Translations under genes and position numbers: made by a program
DNA from: Bacteroidales bacterium
Lineage (GTDB): Bacteria > Bacteroidota > Bacteroidia > Bacteroidales > UBA932
Length of the DNA stretch: 64,000 bases
Direction: 5' to 3'
NCBI GenBank assembly: GCA_017504965.1
Contig: JAFVQD010000003.1
Location: 98,927-162,926 of the forward strand
Part shown: one piece after another, positions 14,903-25,342 of the stretch
Layout of the letters: each line of letters opens with the position of its first letter
Position numbering within the stretch: position 1 is the stretch's first letter
Notes under the pieces: model-generated
Told to the model about the DNA's origin: nothing
The model's database searches: none
The model's input: only the letters and a program-made list of their open reading frames with translations

Positions 14903-17900
14903 ATGAAAAGATTACTTCCATTTCTACTTTTCTTGCTGCCATTTGTGGCGCAGGCCGAATCGCTCCATTTTCCATATAACCCGGCCCTTTCGCCAGACGG
15001 GAAGACCATATATTTCTCCTACGACGGGGACATCTTTACCGTCCCTGCAGAGGGGGGGATGGCGATGAGATTTGTCTCTCTCGGAGCCATTGAGAACCAT
15101 CCGAAGGTGTCGCCTGACGGCAAATGGGTGGCATTTGCTTCCAATATCCAGGGCAATTATGATATCTATGTGGTCCCTGTCAAGGGTGGTCAGGTGCAGC
15201 GTCTTACCTGGCACGAGGCCAATGACTATCCGAGCGGCTGGAGTGCAGATTCCCGCAATATCTATTTTGAGACCAACAGGGCAAATACCCGCACTACCTA
15301 TAAAGTGGCCATCAGTGGTGGTACCCCAAAAAGACTTTTCGAAAACTATTTCAATACCATCACCAATGTGGTGGAGAATCCTGCCACCGGTGAGATTTAT
15401 TTCAATGAATCGGGCGAGGCATTCAATTTCCCCACCCGCAAGAGATATGTGGGTGATCACAATATCAATGTTAAATCCTGGAACCCTGCCACCGGTGAAT
15501 ACAAGGAGCTCACCTCTTACCAGGGGAAGGACACCTGGCCGATGGTGGACAGGGAGGGCAATCTCTATTATGTGACAGACCAGTTCAATCAGGAGTCCAA
15601 TATTGCGAAGCACTCTGCCGGAGCAGCTCCCAAGCAGCTTACCTCTTTCGACCACTCGCTCCAGTATCCTGCCATCAGCCACGACGGCTCCGCAATGGTA
15701 TTTATCCTTGAGTACCAGATTCATCACCTCGATCTGAAGAGTGGCAAGGTGACCCAGCCACAAATAGCGATAGCGGACAACAATATAGAAGTGACCCGCA
15801 GTTTTGAGAAGGAGACTCCCCGCGCAGTGGCAGTCTCTCCCGACGGCAAGAAGTTCGCGATGTCAATAAGAGGTATGCTCTATGTAAGCGACGTGAAAGG
15901 GAAATATCAGATGCGCCTCCAGACTCCGGATAATGAGAGGGTAGACCAGATCGTCTGGGCTAAGGACAACAGGACACTTTACTATACCCGTACAAACAAA
16001 GGGTACACCAATATTTTCAAAATCAAGGCTGACGGTTCTGCACCTGAGCAATTGGTATATGCAGCCGACTGCAATATAAAGAACCTTACCCCTTCGAACA
16101 AAAGGGACAAGATCGCATTTGTACGCGGCAACCATCAGGTGATGACCCTAAACACCTCAAATGATGCAGTGGAGAAGGTGGCAGACGCCCAATTCTGGTC
16201 TTACGCTACCTACACCCTGAACTTCTCTCCGGATGACCAGTATCTTGCCTTTGAGGCTATGAACCTGTTCGAAGGTGAGATCTATATCTACTCATTCCGC
16301 GACAAGGTGCTCCGTAACCTCACCAATTCTGCCTGCAGCGAGGGGAGCCCGGTATTTTCTCCTGACGGGAAGTACCTCTTTATGGCGGCAGATTTCTACG
16401 GCACCACATATCCTCGTGGAGGTGGCGATGCCAAGATCTACAAGCTCCCATTGGACAGATACAATACCACTCCATTCAAGTCTGATGTTTATGACAAGCT
16501 CTTTGAAGAGGAGAAGAAAGAGGAACCGGCTTCTGCAAAACCTTCCAAGAAGGTGGCAAAAAAAGATGCTCCAGAGCCTAAAAAAGAGGCGCCAAAAGGT
16601 GTTGAGGTGAAAATTGATTTCAACGACATTCTTCGTCGCGCCATCCCTATGGATATCAGCGCACGTTCTGTGGATGTTTTCAAATCAAAAGACAAGTCAT
16701 ACCTCCTGTATACTTCCAGAAGGAATACATACAGCCTGGAAATCTCTGATCCTGAAGCCAAACCAAAGGAGATCAAAGGTCTGTCATGGGGCTATTTCAT
16801 CTCATCCTCTACTGATCTCTATTTCGTGGGAAGGGATGGTATCTCAAAGGTAGATCTGAACGGAGGCAAGGCTACCAAGGTGGAGATCAAGGTGCCTGTA
16901 GAGAAGGATGTGAATAAGGAATTTGAACAGATGTTCTACGAAGCGTGGGCATCAATGGACCAGAACTTCTATGATGTGAATTTCCACGGAGTGGATTGGG
17001 CAGCCAAAAGGGACTATTATGCATCATTCCTTCCTCAGGTCCGCAGTAGGGCTAACCTTATCACTTTGATGACAGATATGCTTGGCGAACTTAACTCTTC
17101 ACACCTGGGTTTCCGCTCTTCAGGTAGTGATGTGGAGGCACCTCTTACCAGGACCTACACTATGGAGACAGGTATCATATGGGACAATAGGAATCCTTAT
17201 GCCATCGACAGAATCCTTACAGACTCTCCTGCCAACACTGTTGAGGCAAATCTCCAGAAAGGTGATGTGCTGGTGGCTGTAAATGGTGAGAAGGTGGACT
17301 CTGAAGTGAATAGGGAGAAGTACCTCGCTTCAGCCATCAAGAATCCTGAAGTGAAGATGACATTCAGCCGTGCAGGAAAGGAGGTGGAGGTAAAACTCCA
17401 TACCGTCACTTATGCCCAGGTAAAGAACTGGCTATACAATGAATGGGAAGATACAAACCGAGCATTGGTAGACAGGCTTGGAGACGGTCAGATAGCCTAT
17501 ACCCATATGAGGGATATGGGGTCAGAAGAGCTGAATGAGTTCTTGAAGGATATGCATACCCGTACACTTGGGAAGAAAGCTATAATAATAGACTTGCGTT
17601 ATAACAATGGCGGTAATGTCCACAACGAGGTACTTGAGTTCTTGTCTCAGAAAGCACATTACCAATGGGCCTACAGAGACTTCCCTTCCAACTCTCATCC
17701 GAACGTGACCCCTGGCGACATCCCTATCATTGCCCTTGTGAATGAGAGGAGCCTTTCAGATGCAGAGGTTACATCGAACGGTATCCAGACTTTGGGCTTG
17801 GCCACTATCGTCGGTACAGAGACCTACAGATGGATCATCTTTACCTCCGGCACCACACTCCTGGATGGGTCATATCTCCGACTCCCTGCGTGGGGCTGTT

Positions 17901-18040
17901 ACTCTCTTGACGGTAAAGATCTCGAGTCTACAGGTGTCAAGCCCGATATCTATGTGAAGAATACATTTGAAGACAGGCTTAAAGGTCGCGACCCTCAGCT
18001 TGAAAGGGCTATCGAAGAGGCTCTGAAGAGGATAAAATAA
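14903..18040 (+). CDS. tricorn-like protease (beta-propellers, PDZ, S41 peptidase domain)
   Basis: The 1045-residue protein has a signal peptide (cleavage after QAES region, about 18), then many TolB/WD-like repeats with the motif LSPDG/FSPDG across residues 20-530. A low-complexity Lys/Glu/Ala linker follows near 535-570, then the S41 core: a PDZ domain (GDVLVAVNGEKV near 780-792) and the serine protease segment IIIDLRYNNGG plus NERSLSDAEV with the putative Ser. This is the architecture of tricorn peptidases, which degrade peptides. Here it is exported, as is common in Bacteroidota. Confidence 0.9.
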   Translation: MKRLLPFLLFLLPFVAQAESLHFPYNPALSPDGKTIYFSYDGDIFTVPAEGGMAMRFVSLGAIENHPKVSPDGKWVAFASNIQGNYDIYVVPVKGGQVQRLTWHEANDYPSGWSADSRNIYFETNRANTRTTYKVAISGGTPKRLFENYFNTITNVVENPATGEIYFNESGEAFNFPTRKRYVGDHNINVKSWNPATGEYKELTSYQGKDTWPMVDREGNLYYVTDQFNQESNIAKHSAGAAPKQLTSFDHSLQYPAISHDGSAMVFILEYQIHHLDLKSGKVTQPQIAIADNNIEVTRSFEKETPRAVAVSPDGKKFAMSIRGMLYVSDVKGKYQMRLQTPDNERVDQIVWAKDNRTLYYTRTNKGYTNIFKIKADGSAPEQLVYAADCNIKNLTPSNKRDKIAFVRGNHQVMTLNTSNDAVEKVADAQFWSYATYTLNFSPDDQYLAFEAMNLFEGEIYIYSFRDKVLRNLTNSACSEGSPVFSPDGKYLFMAADFYGTTYPRGGGDAKIYKLPLDRYNTTPFKSDVYDKLFEEEKKEEPASAKPSKKVAKKDAPEPKKEAPKGVEVKIDFNDILRRAIPMDISARSVDVFKSKDKSYLLYTSRRNTYSLEISDPEAKPKEIKGLSWGYFISSSTDLYFVGRDGISKVDLNGGKATKVEIKVPVEKDVNKEFEQMFYEAWASMDQNFYDVNFHGVDWAAKRDYYASFLPQVRSRANLITLMTDMLGELNSSHLGFRSSGSDVEAPLTRTYTMETGIIWDNRNPYAIDRILTDSPANTVEANLQKGDVLVAVNGEKVDSEVNREKYLASAIKNPEVKMTFSRAGKEVEVKLHTVTYAQVKNWLYNEWEDTNRALVDRLGDGQIAYTHMRDMGSEELNEFLKDMHTRTLGKKAIIIDLRYNNGGNVHNEVLEFLSQKAHYQWAYRDFPSNSHPNVTPGDIPIIALVNERSLSDAEVTSNGIQTLGLATIVGTETYRWIIFTSGTTLLDGSYLRLPAWGCYSLDGKDLESTGVKPDIYVKNTFEDRLKGRDPQLERAIEEALKRIK

Positions 18041-18061
18041 CTGCCCATTGAATATACAATA

Positions 18062-18091
18062 AGACCCCGCCCATTAAATTGAGCGGGGTCT
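18062..18091. terminator. bidirectional terminator between the tricorn-like gene and hsp20
   Basis: AGACCCCGC (18062-18070) pairs with GCGGGGTCT (18083-18091), a 9-bp GC-rich stem between convergent genes, with T-rich DNA on the plus side. Confidence 0.8.
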
Positions 18092-18113
18092 GTTGTTTGT
18101 TAATATTGATAAT

Positions 18114-18551
18114 CTATTTTATCTCAATTACCCTTTGCTTGGTCGGTACGGGTTCTTTGTGATCCTTAGGGATAACGATGTGAAGAACTCCGTGTCTCAT
18201 CTTAGCTTCGATCTTGTCTTCTTTGACGTTTTCCGGCAATAAAAGCTTTTGTTCATATTTGGAGTAAGAGAACTCTCTGCGAAGGTATTTGGCATCCTTT
18301 CCGCCATCGTTCTTCTCTTCCTTTTTCTCCATGGATACTACCAGATGATTGTCATCTACCGATATCTTGAAGTCCTCTTTCGACATTCCGGGGGCAGCAA
18401 GCTCTACCTTGTAGTCGCTCTCTGTCTCGATAACGTTGATCGCAGGTGTATGTGTATGAACTAGTCTGTTTATATTGAAGCCATCATAGTCAAAGAGGTC
18501 ATTGAAAATACTGGGTAACCAGTTTTGGTTTTTCCTTACTGAAGGTACCAT
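18114..18551 (-). CDS. Hsp20/alpha-crystallin family small heat-shock protein
   Basis: This 145-residue cytoplasmic chaperone binds unfolding proteins without ATP. The alpha-crystallin domain spans about 38-135, with VELAAPGMSKEDFKISV, LVVSMEKKEE and the conserved GVLHIVIPK; the C-terminal tail carries the I-x-I-type motif (VIEIK). Upstream is an unusually strong ribosome site, AAGGAG, 8 nt before the ATG, which is rare in this group and fits high expression. Confidence 0.95.
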   Translation of the reverse strand: MVPSVRKNQNWLPSIFNDLFDYDGFNINRLVHTHTPAINVIETESDYKVELAAPGMSKEDFKISVDDNHLVVSMEKKEEKNDGGKDAKYLRREFSYSKYEQKLLLPENVKEDKIEAKMRHGVLHIVIPKDHKEPVPTKQRVIEIK

Positions 18552-18630
18552 AATTTGTCTCCTTTTTCTTTAATTGTTAATACAACTTGACAAGAGACAA
18601 ATAGTGTACCAATTTCCCCGGAACCGGCCC

Positions 18631-20661
18631 CTATTTCGAAAGGATCCTCCCGACAGCTTTGATAAGGGGATCTGTGCTCACTTTTGAACCGACAGCCTCC
18701 TCCATCCAGAAGTGTGGGGTGAGGGTGCCGATGGTGAAGATCCTCTTGATCTCTGATGCGAACTCTCTGTCGCTCATACCTGCAAGGTGCTCTTCCAGCT
18801 GGAACTCTATGATGTGTCCGAATGGATAGTTAGGAAGATACATCGGACTGTTCACCATATGTGAGTAGATAGCGAGAATCGGCGAGTCGTGTGTTCCGAG
18901 TATCGGTTCGTAATATTTGTTCCACACATCACGGGCGATACCTATCACAGCATCTCTAAGCTGTTCCGCTGTTGCTGTAGGGTTTTCATAAAGCCATCTC
19001 CAGGTATACATATCCACAAGTGACACACCCATAATCTCGTACGCACCCCAGAAGATATCGAGAGTGGTATTGTCATCCACCTGCTGTGGATAGCCGAGGA
19101 GTTTGAGGTCTCTCTTCTGGAAGATGAAGGCCAAGGCCTCGGTGAATGCTGTATTTGGAACGCCGTTAAGCATATAGTGATCCACATCGTAGAGACTCAG
19201 GGTCTGCTCCACATTGTGCCCAAACTCGTGCACTGCGATATTGTACCCTTTGTAATCCATCCCTTTCTCACCCACACGTGTGCGAAGCCTTGCAGGTTCC
19301 CAGCGTCCTGAAGCACCCCAGGCGTGACCTGAGCCGCGGGCACCCTCTACCACGATCTTGCTTGCGAGATAGTCGGCGTCAGCACGGGTAAATCCGAGAT
19401 TGCGGAGCAGACGGGGCATATCCTTCTCAAAAGCTTTGGCATCGGGATAGAGTTTGCGGGTCTGTGCTGTGAGGACATCCTCAGAGATGGTAGAGCGCGA
19501 TTTGAAGCCGTCGTACCAGATGTCGTATGGCTGAAGGTCGCGGCCAAGGCGGGCTTTGATCAGCTCAGCCACTTTAGCCACCTCAGGGGAGGAGATAAGG
19601 TTAATGAACATCTCTTCTATATCTTCAGCAGAGATCTCCATACCACCTTCAAAATTTCTCTTTATTCCCGTAGGGAGCTGAGGATTGTATGGGTCGAGAG
19701 CCTGTTCTACCTTGAACGTCTCGAGAATATGCGAGTAACGGGCAGCACCCTCTGCAGAGAGCGAGACCTCTTTACCATTGGCGTAAGCCTTATTTGAATA
19801 TGGTGCCCAGTCATAGGCAGGGTTGTTTACCACATCTGCCGGAATACTCTGGCAGGCGATGTGCTCCATCACCTTATAGATCATCTGCTGCTTCTCGAAG
19901 GCATTAGGGACATCGGCATAGTTTGACTTGATCTCATCACGGAGATTCCAGTGAGAGAGGAGGACCATATCTTCCGGGAAGAGCTTGCGGCCATCCTCAG
20001 TGAGGAGGTGCCCCATCATAATATTGTACCCGGCAATATAATTCTCGGAATTGCTGTAAACTTGTGAAGCCCTCTGGTTGATGGATGCAGGGACTCTGTT
20101 GGTGAAGATGTCACCCATACGTGAGTAGGCCCACTCCAGGCGTGACCACTCGCGGCCGAGGGTGTTTTTCTCCTCCAGTGTGAAGTTGGGGAAATTCAGT
20201 GCTGTGATAAATGCCACTTTATTGGCAAACATATCGTCTGAAAAATGTGATGACGGGCTGTATCCGGCAAACACATAGTCGATGTCGGTAAGTTCTGAGC
20301 CTGTGAGATGTACCGGCATCTGGAGCCTTACCGAGATCTGGTTTGAAGTCCCGAAAAGTACCTCAAAGGCGGTGGAAAGCTTCTGGAAGAGAACCTCTTT
20401 GGCTGCATCATCAGCCATAATGTTCCCTTTCACGAACTCTATGAATTCTCCCTCTGTACCATCTTCGGCTCTCCAGAGAGAGGCAGCCTGACGTACACCT
20501 TTCTCTACAAGAGACTTGTCTGAAAGCCGGGTCTCAATCCCCCGGATGGCTTGCTGGACAGTAGTTTCTGAAATGTTGGACATATCGTTATTATTCTGCT
20601 GGCATCCCCCGAGAACAGCGAGGATAGCGCCAAATGCGATTAGTAATAAATGTTTCCTCAT
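18631..20661 (-). CDS. lipoprotein with gluzincin-type zinc peptidase motif
   Basis: The 676-residue protein starts with a lipoprotein signal (LAVLGGC, Cys20). A zinc motif HEFGH occurs near residue 477, followed about 30 residues later by FTEALAFIF, whose Glu is placed as the third ligand of gluzincins. The rest is helical, as in M3-type oligopeptidases. It would be anchored in the periplasm or outer membrane and cut peptides. A -7 box TATTTTTG (20669-20676, minus strand) is only a few bases before the ATG, suggesting a leaderless or near-leaderless mRNA. Confidence 0.78.
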   Translation of the reverse strand: MRKHLLLIAFGAILAVLGGCQQNNNDMSNISETTVQQAIRGIETRLSDKSLVEKGVRQAASLWRAEDGTEGEFIEFVKGNIMADDAAKEVLFQKLSTAFEVLFGTSNQISVRLQMPVHLTGSELTDIDYVFAGYSPSSHFSDDMFANKVAFITALNFPNFTLEEKNTLGREWSRLEWAYSRMGDIFTNRVPASINQRASQVYSNSENYIAGYNIMMGHLLTEDGRKLFPEDMVLLSHWNLRDEIKSNYADVPNAFEKQQMIYKVMEHIACQSIPADVVNNPAYDWAPYSNKAYANGKEVSLSAEGAARYSHILETFKVEQALDPYNPQLPTGIKRNFEGGMEISAEDIEEMFINLISSPEVAKVAELIKARLGRDLQPYDIWYDGFKSRSTISEDVLTAQTRKLYPDAKAFEKDMPRLLRNLGFTRADADYLASKIVVEGARGSGHAWGASGRWEPARLRTRVGEKGMDYKGYNIAVHEFGHNVEQTLSLYDVDHYMLNGVPNTAFTEALAFIFQKRDLKLLGYPQQVDDNTTLDIFWGAYEIMGVSLVDMYTWRWLYENPTATAEQLRDAVIGIARDVWNKYYEPILGTHDSPILAIYSHMVNSPMYLPNYPFGHIIEFQLEEHLAGMSDREFASEIKRIFTIGTLTPHFWMEEAVGSKVSTDPLIKAVGRILSK

Positions 20662-20718
20662 AATGTTACAAAAATAATAAAATTCGTTAATTTTACCCTC
20701 AATAATGAGGACTTGGAG

Positions 20719-22035
20719 ATGAATACAATATTAGTAGCGCTTTTAGCTTTTGTAGTGGGCGGCATAGTGGCAGCCCTGGTGGCAAACAGGATTTTGAAGG
20801 GCAAAGGTGAGGCGGCCCTTGCGATGAAGGATGCAGAGCTCTCTGCCAAGGAGAGTGAGGCTGTATCGCTACGCAATGACCTCGTGGAGCTCCGCATTTC
20901 AGAGGCCAATCTACGCAAAGAGGTGGAGCTTCTGCGTGAAAGCGCCATAGAGAATGACAAACGCAATAAGGTGCAGTTACAGGAGCAGATGGAGGCCCTC
21001 AAACTCGCTTTCGGGGAGTCTGCAAACAAAATATTCGAAGAGAAAGCCAAGGGGCTGGCACAGGCCAATGAAAAGGACATCAAGACCATCCTTGACCCCT
21101 TGAAGGAGAAGATGGAGGAGTTCAAGAAAGAGGTCAAGGACTCCAAAGAGAAATCTATCCAAAACAGTGCGAGCATCCAGGAGCAGATTAGGATGATGAT
21201 GGAGAGGGCCGCTACCCTCGGCCAGGAGGCAAGCAATCTCGCCACCGCCCTTAAGGGCAATAACAAAGTGCAGGGCAATTGGGGAGAGACCCATCTTGAA
21301 AAGCTCCTGCAGGATTATGGCTTCACCGAAGGGGTGGACTACAATAAGCAGGAGCTTGTCCGTGATGCCGCAAATCAGGCTGTACGCAATGAGGAGACCG
21401 GCCGCAAGATGATCCCCGACTTCACCCTCACCTTCCCTGACAGGAAAGTGGTGGTAATCGACTCCAAGGTGAGCTTCACCGCATACCTCGACTACTGCAA
21501 TGCTGAAGATGAGCTCTCCCGAAATAGTGCCCTCTCCCGTCACATAGAGAGTGTCCGGGCACACATAAAGGAGCTTTCCCGCAAGGATTATTCCCGCGGA
21601 CTGTCAAAGTCTGACAAGGAGAGCCTCAAGTATGTGATAATGTATGTCCCTAATGAGACAGCATTCCAGCTCTTCTTCAAGGATCATCAGGATGAGTGGA
21701 GAGATGCATTCGAGAAAGGTGTCATCGTCACAGGAGACCTGTACCTTATCACTATGCTGAAGATAATCCGCCTTACCTGGGATGAGAACACACGCAGACA
21801 AAACTCAGAGAAGATACTTGAGACTGCTGCGGAGCTTGTAAACAGGGTGGGCTCTTTTGTAGAGGTTTTCGAAGGTATAGGTGCCAACATCAAGAAGATG
21901 AGTGACACCTTTGACAGTGCCAAATCAAAACTCTATGGACGCCAATCCATCGCCACCACTCAGAACAAACTTATCAAGATGGGTGTCGAGTGCAAGAAGC
22001 AGATACAGATGAGTAACCTTGATTTACCAGAATAA
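20719..22035 (+). CDS. rmuC: RmuC family DNA recombination protein
   Basis: I use the Met at 20719 (438 residues) because MNTILVALLAFVVGGIVAALVANRIL is a good N-terminal membrane anchor and GGAG precedes it; an upstream in-frame start at 20650 adds 23 unlikely residues. A long coiled coil (about 40-180) leads to the RmuC nuclease-like domain with NWGETHLEKLL, PDFTLTFPDRKVVVIDSKVS (D-x(n)-DxK pattern) and YVPNETAF. RmuC limits rearrangements between inverted repeats in E. coli, which is of interest given this window. The promoter region abuts that of the divergent lipoprotein gene. Confidence 0.93.
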   Translation: MNTILVALLAFVVGGIVAALVANRILKGKGEAALAMKDAELSAKESEAVSLRNDLVELRISEANLRKEVELLRESAIENDKRNKVQLQEQMEALKLAFGESANKIFEEKAKGLAQANEKDIKTILDPLKEKMEEFKKEVKDSKEKSIQNSASIQEQIRMMMERAATLGQEASNLATALKGNNKVQGNWGETHLEKLLQDYGFTEGVDYNKQELVRDAANQAVRNEETGRKMIPDFTLTFPDRKVVVIDSKVSFTAYLDYCNAEDELSRNSALSRHIESVRAHIKELSRKDYSRGLSKSDKESLKYVIMYVPNETAFQLFFKDHQDEWRDAFEKGVIVTGDLYLITMLKIIRLTWDENTRRQNSEKILETAAELVNRVGSFVEVFEGIGANIKKMSDTFDSAKSKLYGRQSIATTQNKLIKMGVECKKQIQMSNLDLPE

Positions 22036-22042
22036 GCCAAAA

Positions 22043-22070
22043 AAAAGGTGACCCGTTTGAGTCACCTTTT
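22043..22070. terminator. bidirectional terminator between rmuC and the ribosomal block
   Basis: AAAAGGTGAC (22043-22052) and GTCACCTTTT (22061-22070) form a 10-bp stem with A-rich 5' and T-rich 3' ends, serving both convergent transcripts. Confidence 0.88.
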
Positions 22071-22093
22071 GGTTTAGAACATATCTTGTAAGA

Positions 22094-22843
22094 TTATTTG
22101 TTGTTCTTTCTGTCACCGCCTTTGCGACCACGACCACCACGGCGTTCGCCACGCTGGTTGTTACCCTGAGCAGCTGTAGCGTTTGCTGATACACCTGCGT
22201 TAGGAGAGAGGTCACGTTTGCCATAAACTTCACCGTTGCAGATCCATACTTTGATACCAAGTACACCCACTTTAGTGTGTGCTTCAGCCAAAGCATAGTC
22301 GATGTCAGCACGGAAAGTGTGAAGAGGAGTACGACCCTCTTTGTAAAGCTCGCTTCTTGCCATTTCAGCACCACCAAGACGACCGCTGATAAGTACTTTG
22401 ATACCTTCAGCACCTACGCGCATTGTAGACGCGATAGCCATTTTGATAGCTCTACGGTAAGATACACGGCCCTCTACCTGACGAGCGATGTTGTTAGCAA
22501 CGATATTTGCATCTACTTCAGGTCTCTTAACCTCGAAGATGTTGATCTGAACCTCTTTGTTAGAGATTTTCTTCAACTCTTCTTTCAGTTTGTCAACTTC
22601 CTGACCACCTTTACCGATGATAACACCTGGACGGGCAGTGTGGATAGTAACAGTGATAAGTTTAAGAGTTCTTTCAATTACGATTTTTGAAAGGTTAACC
22701 TTAGAGATACGAGCGTTAAGATATTCACGGATCTTAGCGTCTTCCAAGATTCTGCTTGCGTAATCGGTTCCACCGTACCAGTTAGAGTCCCAGCCGCGGA
22801 TAATACCAATTCTGTTGCTTATAGGATTAGTTTTTTGTCCCAT
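22094..22843 (-). CDS. rpsC: 30S ribosomal protein S3
   Basis: The protein has 249 residues with the KH domain ([15 protein letters not shown] near 65-80) and the C-terminal S3 domain ([21 protein letters not shown]). The tail is extended with a basic Gly/Arg-rich stretch ([13 protein letters not shown]), typical of Bacteroidota S3. It is the last gene of this ribosomal block; L16, L29 and S17 do not follow, and the next gene is the convergent rmuC. Confidence 0.98.
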   Translation of the reverse strand: MGQKTNPISNRIGIIRGWDSNWYGGTDYASRILEDAKIREYLNARISKVNLSKIVIERTLKLITVTIHTARPGVIIGKGGQEVDKLKEELKKISNKEVQINIFEVKRPEVDANIVANNIARQVEGRVSYRRAIKMAIASTMRVGAEGIKVLISGRLGGAEMARSELYKEGRTPLHTFRADIDYALAEAHTKVGVLGIKVWICNGEVYGKRDLSPNAGVSANATAAQGNNQRGERRGGRGRKGGDRKNNK

Positions 22844-22844
22844 A

Positions 22845-23270
22845 CTATAGTTCCTCCTTTGCTACGGTTTGATTTTTAACTCCAAGTACCACAGTCACGT
22901 GGTTTGAACGTTTGCGGATACGTGCAGCACGACCTTGTGGAGCTGTACGAATACGTTTTAGAGAGCGGCCCTGACCTACCATGATAGTTTTCACGATAAC
23001 GTTGCCGTTTTCAAGTTCTTTGCGGTCAGCTTCGTTTTTAGCCTCCCAGTTAGCGATAGCTGAACGAAGGAGAACTGCTACGCGTGAAGCTGCCTCTTTC
23101 TTAGTGTATTTCAAGATATCCAAAGCACGGTTAACTTCCATACCTCTAACCATGTCAGCCACAAGGCGCATTTTGCGAGGAGATGTAGGTACATCGTTAA
23201 GCTTTGCGATAGCTGTTACCTTTTTTATTTCTTTAAGCCTATCGGCCATTTCTTTTTTACGAGATCCCAT
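22845..23270 (-). CDS. rplV: 50S ribosomal protein L22
   Basis: The 141-residue frame contains the L22 core: [20 protein letters not shown], then RSAIANWEA and the C-terminal hairpin region [23 protein letters not shown]22 lines the exit tunnel and binds 23S rRNA. The start used gives [15 protein letters not shown]; an internal Met at codon 8 is a possible alternative. The stop is one base from the S3 start. Confidence 0.97.
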   Translation of the reverse strand: MGSRKKEMADRLKEIKKVTAIAKLNDVPTSPRKMRLVADMVRGMEVNRALDILKYTKKEAASRVAVLLRSAIANWEAKNEADRKELENGNVIVKTIMVGQGRSLKRIRTAPQGRAARIRKRSNHVTVVLGVKNQTVAKEEL

Positions 23271-23294
23271 TATTGTAACTCTTTACTTAAATGA

Positions 23295-23561
23295 TTAACG
23301 ATTACCCGAGTGACCTTTGAAGGTTCTTGTCGGTGCAAATTCGCCGAGTTTGTGACCCACCATATTCTCAGTAACATATACAGGAATAAACTTGTTCCCG
23401 TTATGAACAGCGATAGTGTGACCGACAAAGTCGGGAGAGATCATACTGGCGCGAGACCAGGTTTTGATTACTTCTTTTTTCATTGTTCCTTCATTCATAG
23501 CGATAACTCTTTTCTCAAGAGCAGCCTGAATATAAGGACCTTTTCTAAGTGAACGACTCAT
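23295..23561 (-). CDS. rpsS: 30S ribosomal protein S19
   Basis: The 88-residue protein matches S19 throughout: [10 protein letters not shown] at the start, [24 protein letters not shown] in the middle and [16 protein letters not shown] near the end. It lies between L2 and L22 as in the standard S10 operon order. Confidence 0.98.
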   Translation of the reverse strand: MSRSLRKGPYIQAALEKRVIAMNEGTMKKEVIKTWSRASMISPDFVGHTIAVHNGNKFIPVYVTENMVGHKLGEFAPTRTFKGHSGNR

Positions 23562-23580
23562 ATTACTTTAGTTTATTCCT

Positions 23581-24405
23581 TTATTTTTTCCTTCTTTCTA
23601 TGATAAACTTATTAGAAGTGGCTTTAGGATTACGAGTTTTGTAACCTTTTGCAGGAAGACCCTTACGTGAACGAGGGTGACCTCCTGAAGCGCGACCTTC
23701 ACCACCACCCATAGGGTGATCAACAGGGTTCATAACCACACCACGGTTGCGAGGTCTGCGACCTAGCCAACGTCTGCGACCAGCTTTACCATCTGATTCA
23801 AGGTTGTGGTCAGGATTAGATACTGTACCCACAGTTGCACGGCAAGTAACAAGAACCATTCTGGTCTCACCTGAAGGGAGACGAAGGATAGCGTGGTTAC
23901 CTTCACGAGCAGTTAGCTGAGCGTATGTACCTGCTGAACGTGCCATAGCAGCACCTTGACCAGGACGAAGCTCAATGTTGTGAACTAGAGTACCAAGAGG
24001 AATTTCAGCTAAAGGGAGTGAGTTACCAATTTCTGGAGCTACACCTTTACCGGAAGCGATGGTCTGACCCACTTTGATTCCGTTAGGAGCGATGATGTAG
24101 CGTTTCTCTCCATCTGCGTATACTACCAATGCAATGCGAGCACTGCGGTTTGGATCGTATTCTATAGTTTTAACTACAGCGGTGTATTCATCTTTGTTAC
24201 GAAGAAAGTCGATGACACGATACATTCTTTTATGACCACCACCGATATAGCGCATTGTCATTTTACCCTGGTTGTTACGACCACCTGATTTTCTTAGTGG
24301 TTCCAACAACGACTTCTCGGGAGTTGTGCAAGTGATCTCATCAAATGCACTGATAACTTTATTTCTTTGACCAGGTGTTACTGGTTTAAATTTACGTACT
24401 GCCAT
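23581..24405 (-). CDS. rplB: 50S ribosomal protein L2
   Basis: The Met at 24405 gives 274 residues starting [14 protein letters not shown], the normal L2 N-terminus; the open frame extends 9 codons further upstream but those overlap the preceding gene. Conserved segments include [20 protein letters not shown] and the peptidyl-transferase loop [18 protein letters not shown] with the key His. It is needed for subunit joining and peptide bond formation. Confidence 0.98.
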   Translation of the reverse strand: MAVRKFKPVTPGQRNKVISAFDEITCTTPEKSLLEPLRKSGGRNNQGKMTMRYIGGGHKRMYRVIDFLRNKDEYTAVVKTIEYDPNRSARIALVVYADGEKRYIIAPNGIKVGQTIASGKGVAPEIGNSLPLAEIPLGTLVHNIELRPGQGAAMARSAGTYAQLTAREGNHAILRLPSGETRMVLVTCRATVGTVSNPDHNLESDGKAGRRRWLGRRPRNRGVVMNPVDHPMGGGEGRASGGHPRSRKGLPAKGYKTRNPKATSNKFIIERRKK

Positions 24406-24409
24406 CTCC

Positions 24410-24700
24410 TTAAATGTTGCTGTAGAAATCAATCTTATCTTCTCCGGCCAATGTTACAAATGCTTTTTTGAAGTGATTTGCACGGCCTGTCAAAATACCC
24501 GCTTTAGTGTAGCGGCTTTTACGTTTACCATGGTAGTTTACAGTGTTAACATCTTTCACTGTAACACCATACATCTGTTCAACCGCATTTTTAATCTCTA
24601 CTTTGTTAGCTTCGCGGTCAACAATGAAACCGTAACGATTCAACTTTTCGCCCTGAATCGTCATCTTTTCTGTTACTAGAGGCTTAATTAAAATTCCCAT
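24410..24700 (-). CDS. rplW: 50S ribosomal protein L23
   Basis: The 96-residue protein shows the L23 pattern: LVTEKMTI at the start, [21 protein letters not shown], the [16 protein letters not shown] loop and a KKAFVTLA end. L23 docks trigger factor and SRP at the exit tunnel. It sits between L4 and L2, with short gaps on each side. Confidence 0.97.
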   Translation of the reverse strand: MGILIKPLVTEKMTIQGEKLNRYGFIVDREANKVEIKNAVEQMYGVTVKDVNTVNYHGKRKSRYTKAGILTGRANHFKKAFVTLAGEDKIDFYSNI

Positions 24701-24712
24701 TTCTCTTTATGG

Positions 24713-25339
24713 TTATTTGCGTCTTTCAGCTAGAATGTCCTGAACACCGTCAACCATTACCATATGATAAGAATTCATAATAGCGTAAGTGTTGATTTCG
24801 TCTACAGTGATAACGTTAACATTCTGAAGGTTTCTAGACGAGATGTAAATATTATCTGAATTTTCAGGAAGAACGAATAGAGTTCTTCTGCTGTTAGCTT
24901 TCAAGTTCTCAAGAATCTTGATGAATTCTTTAGTCTTAGGAGCTTCCATAGCAAAAGGCTCAACAAGTGTAATAGCGTTTTCCTGTGCTTTATAACTCAA
25001 TGCTGAGAAACGAGCAAGTTGTTTAAGCTTCTTATTGAGTTTGAAACGATAGTCGCGTGGCTGAGGACCGAATGCTCTACCACCACCTACCATTGTAGGA
25101 GATTTTGTGCTACCGTGACGAGCACCACCTGAACCTTTCTGACGGATGATCTTCTTGGTCGAGCGTGCTACTTCCCATTTCTCTTTAGTTTTGTGAGTTC
25201 CTTGACGCTGGTTAGCAAGATACTGCTTAACATCAAGATAGATCGCATGATTGTTAGGTTCGATACCGAAGATTTCAGCATCAAGAGTCACCTTTTTACC
25301 AGACTCTGTACCATCGATTTTGTAAACTGATAACTCCAT
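24713..25339 (-). CDS. rplD: 50S ribosomal protein L4
   Basis: At 208 residues it has normal L4 length. The basic loop that reaches into the tunnel is visible ([21 protein letters not shown] near 68-88, then [14 protein letters not shown]). In many bacteria L4 represses its own operon; nothing in the leader here proves that. Confidence 0.97.
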   Translation of the reverse strand: MELSVYKIDGTESGKKVTLDAEIFGIEPNNHAIYLDVKQYLANQRQGTHKTKEKWEVARSTKKIIRQKGSGGARHGSTKSPTMVGGGRAFGPQPRDYRFKLNKKLKQLARFSALSYKAQENAITLVEPFAMEAPKTKEFIKILENLKANSRRTLFVLPENSDNIYISSRNLQNVNVITVDEINTYAIMNSYHMVMVDGVQDILAERRK

Positions 25340-25342
25340 ACC

